Assembly (NCBI GenBank): GCA_023136305.1
Contig: JAGLSF010000140.1
Coordinates: 1 to 5,795 of the forward strand
DNA from: Spirochaetota bacterium
GTDB lineage: Bacteria; Spirochaetota; B62-G9; DRHN01
Length of the DNA stretch: 5,795 bases
Direction of reading: 5' to 3'
The notes below the pieces were generated by a model. That model was not told where the DNA came from and made no database searches. It saw only the letters and a list, made by a program, of their open reading frames with translations. The translations under genes were made by a program, and so were the position numbers. Positions 1 through 4,993 of the stretch are shown here, one piece after another. The stretch's first letter is position 1; every line of letters starts with the position of its first letter.

Positions 1-1245
1 ATCATTGAGTCCGACCCCGACCGTCGGTACATCGTTCCCTCGGCACCGGGAAAACGCAACAACTCAGACCGGAAGGTTACCGATCTTCTCTACCTCTGTC
101 ATACCCATGTACAGCAGATGGTTCCCTTCGACGATGTGTTCAAGATCATCACGGGGCGGTATCTTCAGATCGTGAAGGACCTTGGCCTCTCATTCGATCT
201 GCAGCCCAGGCTCGACGAGGTCAAAATCAGGATCGCATCGGGCGCATCGGCCGACTATACGGCAAGCAGGGGTGAATATCTCACCGGGCTCATCATGTCA
301 CAGCTCCTCGGATATGACTTCATCGACCCGGCAGAGATCATCTACTTCGACGAAATGGGAAAGCTCGATGCGGAGAGGACACAGGCTGAAACCGAGAAGC
401 GTATAGCGCGTCATGATCGGGCCGTTATTCCTGGTTTTTTCGGGTCGGATGTCCGGGGCAATTTGAAGACCTTCTCACGGGGGGGATCTGATATAACGGG
501 AGCAATCGTTGCACGGGGTGCACACGCAGACATCTACGAGAACTGGACCGACGTCTCCGGACTGCTCATGAGCGATCCGTCCATCGTGAAAAACCCGAAG
601 CCCATCGACACGGTCACCTACCGGGAACTCCGTGAGCTCGCCTATATGGGGGCAAAGGTGCTGCACGATGAGGCCATATTCCCGGTTCGCGAAGCGGACA
701 TACCTGTCTGCATCAAGAACACGAACCGGCCTGAAGACCCCGGCACCATGATCGTGCAGGACGCGGATCCCATCACGCACAGGGGGAACATTACCGGAAT
801 TGCAGGGAAGAAAAATTTTACGGTAATCGCTGTGGAAAAGACGCTCATGAACACAGAGCTCGGTTTCGGCCGGCGGGTGCTCTCAGTGCTGGAGGTAAAC
901 GGCATCTCCTTCGAGCATATACCCTCAGGTATTGACACCCACTCCTTGGTCATTGCGGACACGGAGCTCGAAAACAAGCTCGAGAGTGTGGTTCAGGAAA
1001 TAAAAACAGAGTGCAGGCCAGATGCCGTGGAGGTGTATCCCAACATGGCACTCATAGCCACTGTTGGCAGGGGTATGGCCTATACACCCGGCATCGCCTC
1101 GAAACTCTTTACAGCGCTGAGCAATAAAAAGATAAACGTGCGTATGATCGATCAGGGTTCAAGCGAGATCAACATCATCGTGGGCGTAGAGAACGAGGAT
1201 TTTGAAAACGCCCTCCGTGCCATATACGAGGCCTTTGTCGGCTGA
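1..1245 (+). CDS. Aspartokinase, YclM/AKIII-like, 5' end cut by window
   Basis: Phosphorylates L-aspartate with ATP, the first committed step toward lysine, threonine and methionine; cytosolic. Frame 1 is open from base 1, and the first visible residues already match the family (PSAPGKR near residue 13, KVTDLL near 25). The real start therefore lies upstream, and only the N-terminal KFGGSS-type segment (about 20 residues) is missing. The 414 visible residues hold the kinase domain, with RGGSD at 160-164 and ENWTDV at 180-185. A conserved YRELRELAYMGAKVLHDEA stretch lies at about 207-225 and KNTN at 239-242. Two C-terminal ACT domains follow (about 273-335 and 344-414), the second with QGSSEIN. 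Tandem ACT domains are the known site of feedback inhibition by lysine or threonine; which effector acts here cannot be read from sequence. The ENWTDV and KNTN style resembles Bacillus YclM more than LysC alpha/beta types. Its stop lies 2 bp from the stop of the opposing rhodanese gene. Confidence 0.95.
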   Translation: MIESDPDRRYIVPSAPGKRNNSDRKVTDLLYLCHTHVQQMVPFDDVFKIITGRYLQIVKDLGLSFDLQPRLDEVKIRIASGASADYTASRGEYLTGLIMSQLLGYDFIDPAEIIYFDEMGKLDAERTQAETEKRIARHDRAVIPGFFGSDVRGNLKTFSRGGSDITGAIVARGAHADIYENWTDVSGLLMSDPSIVKNPKPIDTVTYRELRELAYMGAKVLHDEAIFPVREADIPVCIKNTNRPEDPGTMIVQDADPITHRGNITGIAGKKNFTVIAVEKTLMNTELGFGRRVLSVLEVNGISFEHIPSGIDTHSLVIADTELENKLESVVQEIKTECRPDAVEVYPNMALIATVGRGMAYTPGIASKLFTALSNKKINVRMIDQGSSEINIIVGVENEDFENALRAIYEAFVG

Positions 1246-1247
1246 TT

Positions 1248-1658
1248 CTATCTCACCAGCGGGTAGTCAGCACGCCAGCTTTCTATCCCGCCCTTCATAT
1301 TGTACACATCCTTGAAACCCAGGTTTTCCATCATCTTGAATGTTTTACCGCTTCGACTGCCGGATCGACAATAGATGAGATAGGTCTTGTCCCTGTCAAG
1401 ACCGTCCAGCTCGTCAGGAAAGACATCCTCATAGAAATCTATGTTCACCGCGTTCTCTACGTACCCCTCGGCAAACTCCTTGGGCGTCCGAACATCGAGT
1501 ATCACAAAATCTGAATCTCCATCACGCTCGTCAATAAGCTCATAGGCCTTCCTCGTATTAATATTCTTCATCTTTGCCATGAGCGTCACGGTAGAAGCCA
1601 GAACAAAGAGGAGAACAAGAATCGTGATCATAGGTGCACGGTTTCGTCTGTACATCAT
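1248..1658 (-). CDS. Membrane-anchored single-domain rhodanese-like protein
   Basis: Probable sulfurtransferase or persulfide-handling protein of 136 residues, held at or exported across the membrane. Residues 1-9 are basic (three Arg). Residues about 10-28 form one hydrophobic helix, a signal anchor or possibly a cleaved signal peptide, so the rhodanese domain likely faces outward. The domain (about 33-136) has ILDVRTPKEF near 53-62. The active-site loop is C97-RSGS-R102, the standard six-residue loop with catalytic Cys and closing Arg, and the family ends with MKGGIESW near 121-128. I chose ATG at 1658 because AGAGGTGG sits 8 nt upstream. A GTG at 1670 would add four residues but overlaps that Shine-Dalgarno. 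The gene is tail-to-tail with aspartokinase and separated from dusB behind it by more than 120 bp, so it is probably transcribed alone. The physiological substrate is unknown; PspE-like periplasmic proteins are the closest functional analogy. Confidence 0.9.
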   Translation of the reverse strand: MMYRRNRAPMITILVLLFVLASTVTLMAKMKNINTRKAYELIDERDGDSDFVILDVRTPKEFAEGYVENAVNIDFYEDVFPDELDGLDRDKTYLIYCRSGSRSGKTFKMMENLGFKDVYNMKGGIESWRADYPLVR

Positions 1659-1666
1659 TGTGCTAT

Positions 1667-1674
1667 CCACCTCT
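1667..1674 (-). promoter_or_regulatory. Shine-Dalgarno of the rhodanese gene
   Basis: On the - strand this reads AGAGGTGG, a strong ribosome-binding sequence, with 8 nt to the ATG at 1658. It lies over the alternative upstream GTG codon (1668-1670), which argues that the GTG is not used. Confidence 0.7.
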
Positions 1675-1703
1675 AAGAAGATTTATACGCGTCTCTGAGG
1701 AAT

Positions 1704-1731
1704 ACTATAATGGGATGGGAAAGGAAAACAA
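1704..1731 (-). promoter_or_regulatory. Candidate sigma-70-type promoter for the rhodanese gene
   Basis: On the - strand a -35-like TTGTTT (1726-1731) is followed, after 16 bp, by TATAGT (1704-1709), a 5/6 match to the -10 consensus. The predicted RNA start near 1697 would leave a leader of roughly 40 nt before the ATG at 1658, containing the Shine-Dalgarno. The stretch is the A/T-rich part of the gap between dusB and this gene. The -35 matches only 3/6, so this is an eye-level call. Confidence 0.4.
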
Positions 1732-1790
1732 CATAAAAATCGGATCAGATGGGGTGTGAGGCACGCCACGCCCATGCACAACAAAACCAT

Positions 1791-2774
1791 TCAGCGCTCA
1801 AGCGCCCGAAGCTGCGCCCTGATGTCCTCAGCACTATCAGCCCTGAAGAGACGCTCCCGTACCGACGCCGCATCGCGCATACCCCTGATGTAGCGGTGCA
1901 GATGCCTCTTCATATCACGTACGGCCCTCCGCTCACCCTTGAAGCTGATGGCAAGGTCCAGATGTTCGAGCGCCAGCCCGATTCGTGTTTCTGCCGGCAG
2001 CCCTTCCCTTTCTACCCCATCGGGATAGGATTCGAAGGCATGGACAATATCCTCGAGAAGCCAGGGATTTCCCAGGGCGCCGCGGCCGACCATCACCGCA
2101 TCACAGCCTGTCTCCTCCATCATGGCAACTGCATCCCCGGCCCCTCTGATGCCGCCGTTTCCGCACACCGGTATTGAGAGCACTTCCTTTACCCGCGCAA
2201 TGTACTCCCACCGTGCATGTCCGTCGTACTTCGCGGCCGCAGTCCGCGGATGAAGGGTCAGTAGCGAAGCGCCTGCCTCCTCTGCAGCCAGTCCATTTTC
2301 GACGACATTAATGCTCTCTTCACGAAGCCCGAGCCGTATCTTGACACTGACCGGAAGGGGCGACGCGTTGACACAGGCGTGCACGATACGATAGAGATGC
2401 TCAGGGTCGGCCAGAAGTGCTGCGCCCGCCCCGGTTCTGAGCACCTTCCTCACCGAGCAGCCGCCGTTTATATCGATGAGGTCGGGTCCATGCCCCGATG
2501 CAATCCCTGCCGCTTCAGACATGATCGCGGGGTCAGACCCGAAGAGCTGTATGCCCAGAGGCTTTTCCCCTTCGCTGATGTGCATGAGCTCATGAGTCTT
2601 GAGGTTGCCCCGAACTATGCCGTTTGCACTGACCATTTCAGAAAAGGTAAGCCCCGCGCCGAAGCGCCGGCCGAGAATCCGGTACGCATTGTCTCCCACA
2701 CCTGCGAGAGGAGCAAGAAAGAGGTTGCTGGTAAGTACAAGACCCTTTATGTGAATACTCTTCAGGAGGGACAC
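1791..2774 (-). CDS. dusB: tRNA-dihydrouridine synthase, DusB family
   Basis: FMN- and NADPH-dependent reduction of specific uridines to dihydrouridine in tRNA; cytosolic. The 327-residue protein has a TIM-barrel N-terminal part: APLAGVGD at 21-28, SEMVSANG near 45-52, DINGGCS at 101-107 with catalytic Cys106, and KIRLG from Lys145. His175 is in LHPRT, GNGG is at 205-208, and the FMN phosphate loop GRGALGNPW is at 230-238. A helical C-terminal tRNA-binding domain follows (about 240-327). Length fits DusB. I chose GTG at 2774 because AGGA lies 9 nt upstream and the N-terminus then matches the family. ATG at 2807 would add 11 residues but has no well-spaced ribosome-binding site. Two family positions are unusual: GCP is GCS at the catalytic Cys, and AGVTD is AGVGD. 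The gene lies 72 bp after ispF on the same strand and is probably the last gene of the ispD-ispF unit. Confidence 0.92.
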   Translation of the reverse strand: MSLLKSIHIKGLVLTSNLFLAPLAGVGDNAYRILGRRFGAGLTFSEMVSANGIVRGNLKTHELMHISEGEKPLGIQLFGSDPAIMSEAAGIASGHGPDLIDINGGCSVRKVLRTGAGAALLADPEHLYRIVHACVNASPLPVSVKIRLGLREESINVVENGLAAEEAGASLLTLHPRTAAAKYDGHARWEYIARVKEVLSIPVCGNGGIRGAGDAVAMMEETGCDAVMVGRGALGNPWLLEDIVHAFESYPDGVEREGLPAETRIGLALEHLDLAISFKGERRAVRDMKRHLHRYIRGMRDAASVRERLFRADSAEDIRAQLRALER

Positions 2775-2783
2775 GATCTCTGT

Positions 2784-2787
2784 TCCT
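2784..2787 (-). promoter_or_regulatory. Shine-Dalgarno favouring the GTG start of dusB
   Basis: The - strand reads AGGA, 9 nt before the GTG at 2774. It lies inside the extended reading frame that begins at ATG 2807, whose own best candidate (TAAGG) is about 15 nt away, which is too far. This supports the shorter protein. Confidence 0.5.
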
Positions 2788-2846
2788 GATAACCGGAAGT
2801 CGGGCATCCATGCAAGCGGGTACCTTACCCTATCACGTGAAGGCCA

Positions 2847-3329
2847 CTACCTTTTCAAAAGGCTCACCACAGCCTGTGCGAGCACACCTTCCCCCCGTCC
2901 GAAGGAGGTAAGGCCCTCGCCCGAGGTGAAGGTAATGCCCACATCCCCATCCCCCACACCGGCAAGACTAGCGATGGAGCGCTTCATCTCCTCGACCCTG
3001 TCCACCGGAATACGCGGCTTCGCCGCCTCCACCATGATGCCGATGTTGTGCACCCGGTATCCAATTTCTTTCACCATACCGAGCGCAATTTTCAAGTATT
3101 CTGTCGAATCGGTGATGCCTTTTTCGAAAAGGGGGTCTGCGTAATAGCCGAGCGAATGGCCGCCGCAAGCCTGACTTATAGCATTGAAGAGAGCGTGGAG
3201 GATAACATCACCGTCGGAGTTGGCTTCGAGACCACCCTTCTCATCGACCCTAATACCGCCAAGGACGAGTGGTTTCATACCGGAGTTGTCAAATCGGTGG
3301 CTGTCGGTACCGAAGCCTATGCGTACCAA
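2847..3329 (-). CDS. ispF: 2-C-methyl-D-erythritol 2,4-cyclodiphosphate synthase (IspF), divergent
   Basis: Fifth MEP-pathway step: converts CDP-ME 2-phosphate to MEcPP with release of CMP; a trimeric, Zn-dependent cytosolic enzyme. The 160 residues match the usual length. MVRIGFGTDSHRF opens the protein, with zinc ligands Asp9 and His11; His45 in SDGDVILHA supplies the third. FGRGEG (143-148) is the conserved C-terminal signature. The start is TTG at 3329, because AAGGAG lies 8 nt upstream and family proteins begin exactly here. An ATG at 3419 lies inside ispD and would add 30 unrelated residues. Unusual positions: the usual His before SDGD is Asn37. The GDIG...FPDTDP loop reads HSLGYYADP, two residues shorter, with Ser59 where E. 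coli has Asp56. The TTTEKLG loop reads FTSGEGLTSFG, two residues longer. The start overlaps the end of ispD by 13 bp, suggesting translational coupling. Confidence 0.9.
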   Translation of the reverse strand: MVRIGFGTDSHRFDNSGMKPLVLGGIRVDEKGGLEANSDGDVILHALFNAISQACGGHSLGYYADPLFEKGITDSTEYLKIALGMVKEIGYRVHNIGIMVEAAKPRIPVDRVEEMKRSIASLAGVGDGDVGITFTSGEGLTSFGRGEGVLAQAVVSLLKR

Positions 3330-4036
3330 GCACTTTTCTCCTTCATGCGTTTCGCATGAATGCGGCGGGCGAGCTCCATGTCCTGAGGGTAGGTAATCTT
3401 GAAGTTCTCTCTCGAGCATTCCACGAACTTCACCCGTTCGTGAATGGCCTCAACAAGAGTTGTATCATCGGTGGCGATGAGCCCTCTCTTGGACGCTGCC
3501 TCAAAGGCCTTGAGTGCGATGTCGTAGCGGATGATCTGAGGTGTCTGCGCGATCCAAACCGTGCTGCGGTTCGGCGTGTGATCAATGAAACCCCCGGCAT
3601 TGACCACCTTCACCGTGTCAGAAGCCTCGAAGCCGAGCAGGCTCGCGCCGTGCTCTCGGGCTGCCTCGAGGCAGTTGTCAAGTTCAGCGTGTCTGACGAA
3701 GGGATTGACCGCGTTGTGAATGAGAACATAGGACTCACTTGGGAGGTTCATGTGCTTGAGATGCATGAGCGCCTTGTAGGTGGATTCCTGTCGCGTATCC
3801 AGCGCCTCATTGATGGATATGACCTTGTCAATACCGTCCCTGTCGATGAGCTCTTTCACTCTCGGTATGTCCACATCCCGTGCGGTCACCATAATAGCGT
3901 CGATCTTATCGTAATCGGCCAGAGTCTTCAGTGTATAGTAGATGACCGGCTTGCCGTTGACCTTTAGAAAGATCTTGCTCTCCTTGGTGTGCATTCGCTC
4001 ACCGTTTCCGCCGGCACATATTATTGCTATATTCAT
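3317..4036 (-). CDS. ispD: 2-C-methyl-D-erythritol 4-phosphate cytidylyltransferase (IspD), divergent
   Basis: Third MEP-pathway step: CTP + MEP to CDP-ME + PPi; a cytosolic homodimer. The 239 residues have a nucleotidyltransferase fold with CAGGNGERM at 7-15 (Arg14) and Lys21 in SKIFLKVNGKP. R82QES stands for the usual RxxSV. VLIHNAVNPFV lies at 104-114, SDTVK at 139-143, Arg157 before VWIAQTPQ, ATDD at 188-191, and FKITYPQD with Lys213 at 212-219. The two Lys and the Arg residues tied to catalysis are present. Two residues that contact MEP in E. coli are changed: HDAARP is HNAVNP. The N-terminal AAG glycine loop reads AGG, and the GG before Asp-x-Arg is absent. ATG at 4036 has AAGGA 7 nt upstream. 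It is the first gene of ispD-ispF-(dusB), divergent from ispE. A related CDP-polyol cytidylyltransferase (TarI-like) is the main alternative; flanking ispF and ispE favour IspD. Confidence 0.88.
   Translation of the reverse strand: MNIAIICAGGNGERMHTKESKIFLKVNGKPVIYYTLKTLADYDKIDAIMVTARDVDIPRVKELIDRDGIDKVISINEALDTRQESTYKALMHLKHMNLPSESYVLIHNAVNPFVRHAELDNCLEAAREHGASLLGFEASDTVKVVNAGGFIDHTPNRSTVWIAQTPQIIRYDIALKAFEAASKRGLIATDDTTLVEAIHERVKFVECSRENFKITYPQDMELARRIHAKRMKEKSAWYA
3338..3343 (-). promoter_or_regulatory. Shine-Dalgarno of ispF inside ispD
   Basis: The - strand reads AAGGAG, a near-perfect ribosome-binding site, 8 nt before the TTG at 3329 and within the last codons of ispD. It decides the ispF start and explains why an otherwise rare TTG codon can be used. 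Confidence 0.75.
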
Positions 4037-4130
4037 TCACATATCCTTGTGGTGATTATTCGGAAGCAGAATATTCCCTATTATGTCCTTCAAAGAATAA
4101 TTTACCATAATGTATCAATTAATCAACAAT
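4037..4130. promoter_or_regulatory. AT-rich divergent ispD/ispE intergenic region
   Basis: This gap must drive ispD to the left and ispE to the right, and it is clearly more A/T-rich than the flanking genes. CATAAT hexamers occur on both strands (4106-4111 on +; within 4080-4090 on -), but neither has a convincing -35 at 16-18 bp. TATTC (4057-4061) and GAATA (4069-4073) form a short 5-bp inverted repeat, too small to call an operator. The AAGGA ribosome-binding site of ispD is at 4044-4048. No clear Shine-Dalgarno precedes ispE. Confidence 0.45.
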
Positions 4131-4991
4131 ATGGAAAATTTTATTTTAAACGCCCGGGCCAAAATCAACCTGCACCTCAACGTGCTGCCCCAACGGAGAA
4201 GGCACGGATACTATCAGGTCCGGTTCATCAATACACAGGTAGCGCTTTCAGACCGCCTGATAATCAACTCGTCAGATACACCCGGCATCCGGTTGAACAA
4301 CCATATCGTTGACTTTGAGGAAAACCTTGCCTGCAGGGCAGCACGGATCCTGATGGAACGCTACAGCCTGGGGGGCGGTATAACGCTTCGTATCGAAAAG
4401 CGCATACCCCTCAGAGCAGGTCTCGGTGGAGGATCAGCAGACGCCGCTGCTGTTATCAACGGTATGGCCGCCCACGCAGGGCTCAAGATCACGCCCGGAG
4501 AGAAAAACAGAATCGCACAGATGCTCGGCATGGACGTATGCTACTGCGTGGTGGGAGGTCTCTGCACGGTATCAGGCATTGGGGAGCAGGTGGAACGGCT
4601 CCCCTTCTCCCTGCCTCCGCTCAACCTTCTCATCGCCACACCCTCAGAGAAGAAACCCTCCACCGGCTGGGCATACTCCCTTCTCAGGGAGGATGAGATG
4701 GGAAAAGCCCTTGAAGGGTATGAGAGACTGCTGGAGAGTATTGAAAATAGGGACCTTCACGGCATAGCCCAAAACCTCCACAACGATTTCGAGCTGCCCA
4801 TCGAGCGCCGCTTTCCCATAATCGGAAAAATAAAGAAAACCATGGCCGAAGAGGGGGCGCTTGGTGCGCTTCTTGCCGGTTCAGGCCTCTCGGTATTCGG
4901 CATTTTCAGCGACAAACAGGCGATGAGGCGTACAATGGAAAAACTGCAAAAACGTGGTGTTCAGTGTTTCGTAACTGAGACGGTTCCCTGA
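4131..4991 (+). CDS. ispE: 4-diphosphocytidyl-2-C-methyl-D-erythritol kinase (IspE), divergent
   Basis: Fourth MEP-pathway step: phosphorylates the 2-hydroxyl of CDP-ME with ATP; a cytosolic GHMP-family kinase. The 286-residue protein has ARAKINLHLNV with Lys11, then HGYY at 25-28. The ATP loop PLRAGLGGGSADAAA runs from residue 93, MDVCYCVVGG carries Asp135, and the C-terminal GHMP glycine motif AGSGLSVFG is at 249-257. Length and motif spacing match IspE. I chose ATG at 4131 because it puts the AKIN lysine at position 11, as in family members. ATG at 4110 would add seven residues; neither has a clear Shine-Dalgarno. The canonical DGYH reads HGYY, so the His that contacts cytosine in E. coli IspE is replaced by Tyr, and GGSSDAA reads GGSADAA. 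It sits head-to-head with ispD, completing three consecutive pathway steps, and ends 2 bp from the opposing gene. Confidence 0.9.
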   Translation: MENFILNARAKINLHLNVLPQRRRHGYYQVRFINTQVALSDRLIINSSDTPGIRLNNHIVDFEENLACRAARILMERYSLGGGITLRIEKRIPLRAGLGGGSADAAAVINGMAAHAGLKITPGEKNRIAQMLGMDVCYCVVGGLCTVSGIGEQVERLPFSLPPLNLLIATPSEKKPSTGWAYSLLREDEMGKALEGYERLLESIENRDLHGIAQNLHNDFELPIERRFPIIGKIKKTMAEEGALGALLAGSGLSVFGIFSDKQAMRRTMEKLQKRGVQCFVTETVP

Positions 4992-4993
4992 TG

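Noticed and set aside
964..985. Repeated GCTCGA units in aspartokinase
   Set aside because: Two short copies encode similar Glu-Leu-Glu/Lys-Leu-Glu residues in the linker between ACT domains; simple coding coincidence.
1752..1773. GGGTGTG / CACGCCC hairpin followed on the - strand by a TTTTT stretch, as a dusB terminator
   Set aside because: On the - strand the stem has a C-A mismatch in seven pairs and the T run is about 13 nt away, so it does not fit an intrinsic terminator.
1749..2177. + strand open frame of 142 residues near the dusB 3' end
   Set aside because: It lies almost wholly opposite dusB, has no recognisable motif and no ribosome-binding site that I could see.
3330..3419. N-terminal extension of ispF to ATG 3419
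   Set aside because: The extra 30 residues overlap ispD, match nothing in the family, and the TTG at 3329 has the better ribosome-binding site.
3269..3967. Long + strand open frame (232 residues) opposite ispD/ispF
   Set aside because: It is the antisense shadow of ispD and the start of ispF, both supported by motifs; the translation shows no family resemblance.
4057..4073. TATTC-N7-GAATA inverted repeat as an operator between ispD and ispE
   Set aside because: Five base pairs in an AT-rich gap is expected by chance, and no second copy was seen.
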